Part shown: positions 1-6,296 of the stretch, one piece after another | Position numbering within the stretch: position 1 is the first letter of the stretch | How the letters are laid out: each line of letters begins with the position of its first letter | Assembly (NCBI GenBank): GCA_947565475.1 | Contig: CANOGI010000065.1 | Location: 1-10,051, forward strand | DNA length: 10,051 nt | Origin: an uncultured Eubacteriaceae bacterium | Lineage (GTDB): Bacteria; Bacillota; Clostridia; Lachnospirales; CAG-274 | Direction: 5' to 3' | The notes under the pieces: model-generated | What the model was told of the DNA's origin: nothing | What the model saw: only the letters and a program-made list of their open reading frames with translations | The model's database searches: none | Translations under genes and position numbers: made by a program

Positions 1-1023
1 GTATTCTATTTTGTCATCAATGCTTATTGTATTAGCGAATTTCTCAATAGAAACATTATCCATGTCGATTTTTTTGTCTCTTAAAAATTTCTCAAGAAGC
101 TCTTGCGTTTGATACATAATATTTCTGATAGAATCATATCTTGACGTAACATGTTTATAATTGTCATATTCTTTTAAATTAGCGGCAAGCATATCAGCGT
201 TTCTGACTTTAAATTTATTGCATTCATATTTAAGAAAATTTGTGTAATAAGAATACATAACATTCTTTTTACTTAAAATCTCAACAAGCTTTTCCTGCTT
301 TTTTATATTTATTTTCAGCTCATAAGTAAGCTTACGTCTAAAAAAATAAACAACAGCGATAATACATATAACAAGAACCGCCATAATACTTAAAGAAAAG
401 AAAATCGTCTGTTTGCTGAAAATATTTGACATAGCCAGAACAATCGTACCGACTCCAAAGAGTAAAAGCATTACAATACTGAATTTATAAATAAAATTAA
501 GACCAAAAGTAAGCTTAACCTGCTCGTCTTTTAAATCTTCTTTTTCCATTTGGAGATAACCAATATCCTGCTTAAAAATCCTCTGATTATACTCCGCGTC
601 CCGCATTCTTATAATAGCCTCCTCGGCGTCCTCCTCAATATTCTCAAGCTTATTCACACCCTTGTCAAAATCAACGAGCTGATACCTTAGTATATTTCTT
701 TCTCTCGTAAGAGAAACAAACTGCTCAATAAGAGATTTAAGCTCGTCGGCGTCTTTCTCGGATAAACTGTTATAACACTCGACTTCCTTAAGTCTTGTGT
801 TGTATTCTTTAAGCTTCCTCATAAGATAAATTCTCTGTCTGTAAGCGAGCAAAGCTTTATTGCATAAAATTATTACATGCTTAACAATTTTATGTTCCGT
901 TTCTGTCGAGACATCGTACAAAAACTCATTAAATTTTGTATATTCCAAAGATTCTTTCTCATTGTTTTTATTCTGGTTTTTAAACTTATTTATAAAATTT
1001 AAAACTTTACTAAAAATACTCAA
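1..1023 (-). CDS. Coiled-coil protein with two membrane segments, unknown function (3' end outside window)
   Basis: I do not recognise this protein. The reading frame is open from a TTG at 1023 to the window edge, giving 341 residues with no stop. TTG is chosen because AGGTG lies 6 nt before it. A GTG three codons upstream overlaps that ribosome binding site and has none of its own. Residues 1-170 are hydrophilic, rich in K/E and heptad-like (around 60-165), with no signal peptide. Two hydrophobic segments at about 177-199 and 205-227 form a hairpin, followed by RRK and a second charged, coiled-coil-like region (about 230-315). Both soluble parts are therefore probably cytoplasmic, with a membrane hairpin between them. 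No enzymatic motif is visible. It has its own strong promoter about 190 bp upstream, so it is probably expressed apart from the sensor gene before it. The missing C-terminus could carry a domain that would identify it. The coding call is firm; the function is unknown. Confidence 0.82.
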   Translation of the reverse strand, partial: MSIFSKVLNFINKFKNQNKNNEKESLEYTKFNEFLYDVSTETEHKIVKHVIILCNKALLAYRQRIYLMRKLKEYNTRLKEVECYNSLSEKDADELKSLIEQFVSLTRERNILRYQLVDFDKGVNKLENIEEDAEEAIIRMRDAEYNQRIFKQDIGYLQMEKEDLKDEQVKLTFGLNFIYKFSIVMLLLFGVGTIVLAMSNIFSKQTIFFSLSIMAVLVICIIAVVYFFRRKLTYELKINIKKQEKLVEILSKKNVMYSYYTNFLKYECNKFKVRNADMLAANLKEYDNYKHVTSRYDSIRNIMYQTQELLEKFLRDKKIDMDNVSIEKFANTISIDDKIEY

Positions 1024-1210
1024 ATTTTTCACCTGTTTTCAAAATTTATAGAAATATTGGTTTAAGAATATTCATATTTTTGTTTTACAAAATACTCTAT
1101 TCACACACATTATATAGGATAAAATTTTTTTAAATATTTTATTATATAATATAGATACAATTTTTATATTTTAATAATTACCCCGAAGTTTCCGAACCCG
1201 CCATACCGTA

Positions 1211-1239
1211 ATTATACTATCAGCGGTTTGCTATGTCAA
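1211..1239 (-). promoter_or_regulatory. Sigma-A promoter of the coiled-coil membrane protein gene
   Basis: On the minus strand there is a perfect consensus TTGACA (1239-1234), a 17-nt spacer and TATAAT (1216-1211). It lies about 190 bp before the TTG at 1023, so the transcript would carry a leader of roughly 180 nt. The inverted pair TAATTAC and GTAATTA flanks the expected start site and overlaps the -10 box. It could be an operator or a leader hairpin, but that is inference. Confidence 0.8.
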
Positions 1240-1528
1240 TTACAGTTAATGTTAAACCCCAATATACAAAATAAATTACAATCAAAATTATAATAAATAT
1301 ATCAGATTGACAAAAAACTAAAAAATATAAATTTTTCGAGAATTAAGATTGCGGAAACGTCACGGACTTTAAACAATAAACAAAAACCGCGTTCTCATTT
1401 TCTGTAAATGGCAAATTTGAGGGTATGAACCTTGTGCGCTAAATTCGCGTTTTATTCATACTAAAGATTTTTTGTCGCCCCCAAGGCTCAAAAAATCCTA
1501 CCCGCAAAAAATGCAAGTATTCCTCGCG

Positions 1529-1553
1529 AGCGTGTCGATAAAGTCGACACGCT
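1529..1553 (-). terminator. Perfect 10-bp stem-loop just after the GAF-PAS gene; probable transcript end
   Basis: The arms AGCGTGTCGA (1529-1538) and TCGACACGCT (1544-1553) pair perfectly around a 5-nt loop. The structure begins 6 nt after the stop codon of the sensor gene. No T-run follows directly on the minus strand; the nearest TTTTTT is about 20 nt further on. It is therefore not a classical intrinsic terminator and may instead stabilise the 3' end of the mRNA. Confidence 0.45.
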
Positions 1554-1559
1554 GTTATA

Positions 1560-3206
1560 TTATAAATATATAATAACCTTTTTATCTTCCGTGGAGCTGT
1601 CGTTAATAAGCTTAACTCGCATATTAATATTTATTTTCGTATTAACGGCAACAGTATTGAAAGTTTTAATTTCCTTATCGTCATTGTCTTTGAAAACATA
1701 ATTCATAAAATCCTTAATTTTTTTATTGCCTGAAAATATATCCCATATAAACATACCCTGTACATTATCTTTATTAATACCTATTAAATATTCGGCGTTT
1801 TTGCTTATTCCCTCTATAGTGAAATCTTCTCCAACAATAATAATGGAATTTGAGCTTTCCTCAAGCATAAGATTAAGAACTTTTCTGTTAATAACCTCTG
1901 AGCCCCTGAACTTTTTAAGATATGAAATATCTTTAATAGTAATAGTAAATCCCGCGTTTTCACCATACTCATCTTTAATAGAGAAAAACTCTGTTTCAAA
2001 AATTTTTTCCGTTCCCTTATCGTCTGTAAGTTTATATATATGTTTTGACTTGCCTTTTCTCAAGGCGTCGTCAATATAATTTTCAGTCCTATTTTTTATG
2101 TACTCTTGAATCTCAGGAATTTCAGAAATGTTCTTTCCTATAATGTCATCTTTTAGCAAGCCAAACCGCTTTACAGCTATATTGTTAAGAGCTATAACAT
2201 TTTCCTCGCTGTCAATAGATATAATAGCGTAATCGTCCATACTATTAAAAACGTTGTTTAAAATACCTGTACGCTTCTTAATCTTCATTTCCAAATCTTC
2301 ATTAAGATTTTGAATAAGCTGATTTTGGAATTTAAGCTCATTTGTAAGACGTATATTTTTACTGTGGTTCACTCCGTTAATAATAGCGTAAGCTATATAT
2401 TTCCTCATTTCATTAAATACTTCTATATGCTCTTTTGTGTATTTATACACAGAGCCTAAGGCGAAAACACCCAAAACATCATTTTCATCGTCAATATTGT
2501 TTATAGGAACGGCAATAACGCTTTTCGGCTTAATATCTCCTAAAAAAGTTTGTACCATATAAGTTGAGTCATCAATATCATCCAGCATCATAATTTTGTT
2601 ATTTACGGCAGCTTGTCCCAAAAAGCCCTCGCTCATACTCATATCAAACTGACTGTAAATACCTTTTCCAAAACCTACGCTTGATTTTATCTCAAGCTTG
2701 TTTGTTACTTTGTTCACCATATAAAAAACAATCAGCTGACTCTTCGTGATATTCATAATTTTAGGCATAATATCGGCGAAAAACTTTTCAATGTCTCTAT
2801 TTACAACTGTCGAGATAAGTATTTCATTAAGCAGATTATTTTTGTTTTTAAAATCAAGAAATAATGTTTTATTTTTATTAATATATTCTGAAAATAAAAT
2901 CATATACTTGTCATTTTTTATTTCTTCCTCAAATTCGTTTTCAAAATCATCGTCGCATTTTTTAATAATATCCTCAATACAATTAAAAAACTTTTTAAAA
3001 CTTTCATCAAGCTGTCGTTTCTGTCTCTCAAAAATAAACGCCGTATAATATAAAGGAATTATAAAAGCGAAAACAGAGGCACAGCTTAAAAACATAAGAT
3101 ACACATTATTTCTTACTATAGCCTCAAATCCAACTAACATATTAATAAATATAGAAAATACAAGACTAAATCTTATAAAAATTTTCAATCTACCGTAAAA
3201 TCTCAT
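1560..3206 (-). CDS. Membrane-anchored GAF-PAS-PAS sensor protein without an output domain
   Basis: This 548-residue protein looks like the sensory half of a signalling protein. The start at 3206 is chosen because GGGGAGTG lies 6 nt before it; an in-frame ATG 13 codons upstream has no such site. Two hydrophobic segments (about 11-27 and 35-59) are followed by a charged linker, a GAF domain (about 129-279, with SEGFLGQAA and SVIAVPI) and a coiled-coil linker (about 280-317). Then come a PAS domain (about 318-427, with a DDYAIISID start and ending TITIKDIS) and a second PAS (about 443-548). GAF and PAS domains bind small ligands or cofactors, or sense redox or light state. The protein stops at KVIIYL, the last strand of PAS2. 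There is no histidine kinase H-box, ATPase, GGDEF, EAL or AAA domain, and none continues in another frame downstream. It may act through a partner or be the stable remnant of a truncated kinase. It follows the YihY gene by 87 bp and may share its transcript. The ligand is unknown. Confidence 0.88.
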   Translation of the reverse strand: MRFYGRLKIFIRFSLVFSIFINMLVGFEAIVRNNVYLMFLSCASVFAFIIPLYYTAFIFERQKRQLDESFKKFFNCIEDIIKKCDDDFENEFEEEIKNDKYMILFSEYINKNKTLFLDFKNKNNLLNEILISTVVNRDIEKFFADIMPKIMNITKSQLIVFYMVNKVTNKLEIKSSVGFGKGIYSQFDMSMSEGFLGQAAVNNKIMMLDDIDDSTYMVQTFLGDIKPKSVIAVPINNIDDENDVLGVFALGSVYKYTKEHIEVFNEMRKYIAYAIINGVNHSKNIRLTNELKFQNQLIQNLNEDLEMKIKKRTGILNNVFNSMDDYAIISIDSEENVIALNNIAVKRFGLLKDDIIGKNISEIPEIQEYIKNRTENYIDDALRKGKSKHIYKLTDDKGTEKIFETEFFSIKDEYGENAGFTITIKDISYLKKFRGSEVINRKVLNLMLEESSNSIIIVGEDFTIEGISKNAEYLIGINKDNVQGMFIWDIFSGNKKIKDFMNYVFKDNDDKEIKTFNTVAVNTKININMRVKLINDSSTEDKKVIIYL

Positions 3207-3293
3207 AAATTTCACTCCCCAACGTGTAAAAAGATATAGTTCCAAGACACTCTGCGGTAAAAATCCCCACGAATCAATAAATCATCATAAACA

Positions 3294-4136
3294 TCAGCTA
3301 TCATTTCCATAACCTTTTTTGCTCTCCATTAACATGGCGTTAATCTGATTTCCCGCGAGTATAAGTACAGATAAAATATTAAGCCAAACAAGTAAAATAA
3401 AAATACTGCCCAAACTTCCATAAATAACGGAAATTTTTGAAAAATTATTGACATAAATATTAAAAATCTTACTCATTATAAGCCATCCGCATACAACAAT
3501 AAAAGTCCCTGGCGCTAACTGGCGCAATTTTGTTTTTTTATATACTGAAATTTTAAAAATAACAATAAGTATACCAAAAAGAGCTATAACGTTAATAACA
3601 TATCCCGTCATACCGAATACACCTTTTATTATATCACTTACTCCTATAAAATCAATCAAAACTTTTTCTATGGCATCGCAAAAAATAAATAAAATAAGAG
3701 AAGCCGTTATTAAAAACGAAAACACAAACACAAGCAAAATACTTATAACTCTTTTTTTTATAAAATTTCTTTCATCCTCAATATCAAAAGCTTTGTTAAT
3801 GCCTTTTATAAGATAATTAAATCCAGAAGAAGCGCTGAACACGCTTAATAAAAGACTTATAGATAGCAAACTCACATTTCTTGAGTAAACGACCTCCTCC
3901 AAAAAAACAAAAAGTATTTCTCGAACGTCCGACGGCATAGCGACGGCAATTCTCTTTATGTAACCTCCAACCTCAAAATCAAAAAATCCAAAGAGAGTCA
4001 TAAGAAATATAATAAAAGGAAACATAGCGAGTAAAAGTCTGTAGGTAAGAGCGTTGGCAAAATATATAAGCTCGTTTTCCTCAAACTTCCTCACAAAGCT
4101 AAAAGCAAAGTTTAAAAATTTTCTCACACGCGCCAT
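3294..4136 (-). CDS. YihY/BrkB-family integral membrane protein
   Basis: This 280-residue membrane protein belongs to the YihY/virulence factor BrkB family, which was once mis-assigned as ribonuclease BN. Diagnostic features are the N-terminal ANALTYRLLLAMFPFII segment (about 27-43) and the C-terminal VIYGSLGSIFILLVWLNI block (about 237-254) followed by AGNQINAML. About six membrane segments are visible, near 28-50, 88-106, 130-152, 174-196, 206-226 and 238-262. Length is typical for the family. GAGGGG lies about 6 nt before the ATG at 4136, which fixes the start. The family's molecular role is unsettled, with a transport or envelope function suspected, so none is assigned here. The gene starts about 170 bp after the phosphofructokinase terminator, so it should have its own promoter, though no convincing one is seen. 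The sensor gene follows 87 bp downstream. Confidence 0.92.
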   Translation of the reverse strand: MARVRKFLNFAFSFVRKFEENELIYFANALTYRLLLAMFPFIIFLMTLFGFFDFEVGGYIKRIAVAMPSDVREILFVFLEEVVYSRNVSLLSISLLLSVFSASSGFNYLIKGINKAFDIEDERNFIKKRVISILLVFVFSFLITASLILFIFCDAIEKVLIDFIGVSDIIKGVFGMTGYVINVIALFGILIVIFKISVYKKTKLRQLAPGTFIVVCGWLIMSKIFNIYVNNFSKISVIYGSLGSIFILLVWLNILSVLILAGNQINAMLMESKKGYGNDS

Positions 4137-4302
4137 ATAATCCCCTCTCTTCCCCTAAAAAACAAACGACTCTATGGACAAAAGCAAACAGCGTCTATAT
4201 ATAAATAATTATGTATCGCCATTTCCCGCCAAGTATAAGCGCGAGCCCGTTAGAAATTATCATATACTATATATTATTTTATAAAGAGGGCGTTTAATAC
4301 AT
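4137..4302. other. Intergenic region upstream of the YihY gene, no clear element
   Basis: This AT-rich spacer contains the ribosome binding site of the YihY gene at its left end. A weak minus-strand promoter-like pair (TTGGCG near 4232 with an AT-rich -10) is present, but its spacing is poor. No gene or convincing repeat is seen. Confidence 0.4.
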
Positions 4303-4350
4303 AAAATAAAAAAGGAAATGAGTTTGAGAAACTCTTGTTTGCCCAAACTC
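4303..4350 (-). terminator. Intrinsic terminator of the phosphofructokinase gene
   Basis: On the minus strand, GAGTTTG (from 4350) pairs with CAAACTC (to 4320), with extra pairing possible inside the loop. A T-rich tract with TTTTTT follows at about 4315-4303. It starts 30 nt after the stop codon at 4380, as expected for an intrinsic terminator. Confidence 0.75.
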
Positions 4351-4379
4351 AATCCAAACAATAATTATAATATCACAAA

Positions 4380-5600
4380 TTATTTAAGAACAATATGTTT
4401 CGGGAGTCCGTTTACCATAATTTGAGTCATCTCGCCTTGAATAAGAGGCTTAATATAATCTGTAAGAGCGTCAGAAACATCCGTTCCATCGTTTATAATC
4501 CACTCAAGCGGAACTTTCTTCTCCACATTGGCGATTTTATCAACATCACTTATTTTAGTAATCATTTGATAAGGCTCTGTTGAAATTCTCTCAAAAATAA
4601 CAACCTTGCCTGTCTCACCGTTAAAAGCCGCCTCAACAGCTTTGCTTCCGGCGATAAAAGCTTCCTCAACATCCGTTCTCGAAGCGATATGAGACGCGCA
4701 TCTCTGAAGAGAGCTAAATTCAACAGATCTTGTCTTACAGCCTGTTTTTTCTTTTATAAGCTCAGCGAGATACTGGCTTGTCCCGCTTAAAGACTTATGT
4801 CCGAAAGAGTCTGTAGCGACATTTTCTCTTGAAGCCTCGCAAACATATTTTCCGTCTTTTGTTTTAATACCCTCTGAGATAGCAACAACCTGAGATCTGT
4901 TTTTATTAGCCTCAATTTTCGCTAAAAACTTGTCAACGTCAAAAGGCACCTCCGGAAGACAAATCATATCAACACCCTCGCAGTCATCGCTTTTAGCCAA
5001 TGAAGCGGCGGCGGTAAGCCATCCGGCGTTTCTTCCCATAATCTCAACTACCGTAATACTTGGATAATTGTACACAAGACCATCTCTTATAATCTCTTTA
5101 ATGCTGCTTCCTATGTACTTAGCCGCGCTTCCGTATCCGGGAGTATGGTCAGTAACAGCTAAATCGTTATCAATAGTCTTAGGAACGCCCATAAATCTTA
5201 TATCGCTGTTAATACTTTTAGCGTACTCAGAAAGTTTTTTAGTTGTGTCCATAGAATCATTTCCGCCGATGTAGAAGAAGTACTTCACATCCAATTTCTC
5301 AAGAATAGCGAAAATATCTTTGAAAAGCTTTTCATTTTCAGATATTTCAGGAAGCTTAAATCTGCATGAGCCAAGATAAGAAGACGGAGTACGTTTAAGA
5401 AGCTCAATGTCAAGGCCGTCCTTTAAACACTCTTTAAGATCAACATATTTGTTTTCCAAAAGACCTTGAATACCATTTCTCATTCCATAAATCTTATCAA
5501 CCCCATTATCTTTAGCGGCTTTAAAAACTCCCGCGAGACTTGAGTTAATAACCGATGTAGGTCCGCCTGACTGTCCGACAATAACATTTCCTTTTTTCAT
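4380..5600 (-). CDS. pfkA: 6-phosphofructokinase, pyrophosphate-type active site
   Basis: This 406-residue enzyme phosphorylates fructose 6-phosphate to fructose 1,6-bisphosphate, the committed step of glycolysis, in the cytoplasm. The phosphoryl-donor loops are at GQSGGPTSVIN (9-19) and GGNDS (112-116). The catalytic PKTIDND motif is at 140-146, with Asp144 as the expected base, and MGRNAGWLTA is at 188-197. ATP-dependent enzymes have GGDGS and PGTIDND. Asp in place of Gly in the first motif and Lys141 in the second are known markers of pyrophosphate-dependent enzymes, which make the step reversible. The Asn at position 114, where Asp is usual, is noted. The start at 5600 is chosen because GGAGG lies about 10 nt before it. 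The frame extends 30 codons further upstream, but that part overlaps the promoter. The gene stands alone, with its own promoter and terminator. Donor specificity is inferred from motifs. Confidence 0.95.
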   Translation of the reverse strand: MKKGNVIVGQSGGPTSVINSSLAGVFKAAKDNGVDKIYGMRNGIQGLLENKYVDLKECLKDGLDIELLKRTPSSYLGSCRFKLPEISENEKLFKDIFAILEKLDVKYFFYIGGNDSMDTTKKLSEYAKSINSDIRFMGVPKTIDNDLAVTDHTPGYGSAAKYIGSSIKEIIRDGLVYNYPSITVVEIMGRNAGWLTAAASLAKSDDCEGVDMICLPEVPFDVDKFLAKIEANKNRSQVVAISEGIKTKDGKYVCEASRENVATDSFGHKSLSGTSQYLAELIKEKTGCKTRSVEFSSLQRCASHIASRTDVEEAFIAGSKAVEAAFNGETGKVVIFERISTEPYQMITKISDVDKIANVEKKVPLEWIINDGTDVSDALTDYIKPLIQGEMTQIMVNGLPKHIVLK

Positions 5601-5639
5601 TATAAAAAATCCTCCTTTAAAAAATTTTTGTCTGATAAT

Positions 5640-5668
5640 ATTATACCAAAAAATAAAAATATATTCAA
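5640..5668 (-). promoter_or_regulatory. Sigma-A promoter of the phosphofructokinase gene
   Basis: On the minus strand: TTGAAT (5668-5663), a 17-nt spacer and a perfect TATAAT (5645-5640). Transcription would begin near 5633, giving a leader of about 33 nt with GGAGG in it. The position rules out the upstream in-frame start of the phosphofructokinase. Confidence 0.8.
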
Positions 5669-5804
5669 TTATAAGTTTCACGTTTAACAATTTTTTTTAA
5701 TAATTTTATTAATAATTTTAATATTTAGCTCGTAGAAGTTTAAATCTACACCCTTTTTAAAAAAAATACAATTACATCAATCATCTTTTTTTACTTTCAA
5801 AAAC

Positions 5805-5833
5805 TTGACTAATTATAAAATAGACGTTATTAT
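5805..5833 (+). promoter_or_regulatory. Plus-strand sigma-A promoter candidate facing the DAHP synthase gene
   Basis: TTGACT (5805-5810), a 17-nt spacer and TATTAT (5828-5833) differ from consensus by one base in each box. It is divergent from the phosphofructokinase promoter. It would give the DAHP synthase gene a leader of about 455 nt, or it could drive a separate small RNA through the folded block at 5929-6009. Confidence 0.6.
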
Positions 5834-5928
5834 TATATAGGCCATGGAAACAATAGACCTGTTTGATAACCTATGTCAAAACAATAAAAGAGTAACCATA
5901 CACGTTTTAATAAAATCCAATACGTAAA

Positions 5929-6009
5929 GTAATTATTTTGTTGTTTGGCTATAAAATAATTACCGCCAAAAGATTTTCCCATTAGACAAAGCGCCATTTT
6001 AGCGGTAAT
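5929..6009. ncRNA. Strongly folded intergenic block, possible leader or small RNA
   Basis: Two overlapping inverted repeats are visible. GTAATTATTTT (5929-5939) pairs perfectly with AAAATAATTAC (5953-5963). ATTACCGCCAAAA (5959-5971) pairs with TTTTAGCGGTAAT (5997-6009) with one mismatch. They share 5959-5963, so the two stems compete, as in a switch. The block lies about 95 bp after a plausible plus-strand promoter and 290 bp before the DAHP synthase start. I do not recognise it as a known RNA family and see none of the conserved T-box sequence. A 63-codon frame on the minus strand here lacks a ribosome binding site. A decayed mobile element is an alternative reading. Confidence 0.35.
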
Positions 6010-6129
6010 ACTTACAGCATACATAAAAACTATTATAAGTTATTGGAATTACAAAGAAGCACAAAACGATTTTAAAATTTTTAAGTAAAATAATTTTTTC
6101 TTTCTTCAATTTATTGAAATTGCTGTATA

Positions 6130-6272
6130 TTATAGTGAATAAACTTAAAAAATGTAAAAAATATTTTACGGGTGCGTAAGCACTGCTAACCTATGAGTGA
6201 ATTGCGTCAGCAATTTGTAGGTCGTGCAAGTAAAATGATTTTTTTACTTCTTTTAAATTTTGTTCACTATAA
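6130..6272. mobile_element. MITE-like element of about 137 bp with ~40-bp terminal inverted repeats
   Basis: The left end (TATAGTGAA from 6131, running to about 6169) is repeated in inverted form at the right end (about 6230-6271, ending TTCACTATA). About four in five positions match and there are a few small gaps. The core holds further small hairpins, for example ATTGC with GCAAT at 6201-6214 and GTGC with GCAC at 6172-6183. It has no coding capacity. If TA is the duplicated target, the element is TAGTGAA to TTCACTA (6133-6269), which would suit an IS630/Tc1-mariner-type MITE; because TATA is itself symmetrical, this boundary is not proven. Its right end is about 25 bp before the DAHP synthase start codon, so any read-through transcript carries this large hairpin just ahead of the ribosome binding site. 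Confidence 0.6.
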
Positions 6273-6296
6273 AAGCAAAAATTAAGGAGTGTTTTT

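Larger units (their letters stand above)
1024..1559. other. 536-bp intergenic region: long leader plus three hairpins
   Basis: No credible gene is seen on either strand. The half nearest 1024 is very AT-rich and holds the leader and promoter of the coiled-coil protein gene. The half nearest 1559 is less AT-rich and contains three separate inverted repeats: 1423-1461 (GTATGAA with TTCATAC), 1466-1497 (GATTTTTTG with CAAAAAATC) and 1529-1553 (10-bp arms). This is more than one terminator needs, so the 1420-1555 part may be a structured 3' UTR, a small RNA or the remains of a repeat element. Confidence 0.6.
5691..6296. other. 606-bp divergent intergenic region between the phosphofructokinase and DAHP synthase genes
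   Basis: No credible protein gene is seen. In order it contains AT-rich spacer (5691-5804), a plus-strand promoter (5805-5833), the folded block (5929-6009), an AT-rich stretch with T-runs (6060-6110), the MITE-like element (6130-6272) and the AAGGAG ribosome binding site (6284-6289). A weak second promoter (TTCAAT at 6105, TATTAT at 6128, 17-nt spacing) touches the left end of the MITE. Confidence 0.55.

Noticed and set aside
860..1051. 63-codon plus-strand frame, rich in Phe and Leu
   Set aside because: It is antisense to the N-terminal coding part of the coiled-coil protein, whose frame is open over the whole 1-1023 interval with a good start signal.
3207..3245. Upstream ATG adding 13 residues to the GAF-PAS protein
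   Set aside because: No ribosome binding site precedes it, while GGGGAGTG precedes the ATG at 3206.
5601..5690. N-terminal extension of the phosphofructokinase by 30 codons
   Set aside because: This stretch contains the promoter boxes at 5640-5668 and the GGAGG site. Its translation is hydrophobic and unlike the family, which begins near the KKGNVIVGQSGG segment.
5833..6024. 63-codon open frame on the minus strand in the intergenic region
   Set aside because: It has no ribosome binding site before its ATG and consists largely of the two inverted repeats, which better explain the base pattern. A conserved small protein cannot be fully excluded without comparison.
6130..6296. T-box or other amino-acid riboswitch in front of the DAHP synthase gene
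   Set aside because: The conserved T-box sequence (GGTGGNACCGCG type) and the following terminator are not present. The inverted repeats fit a MITE better.
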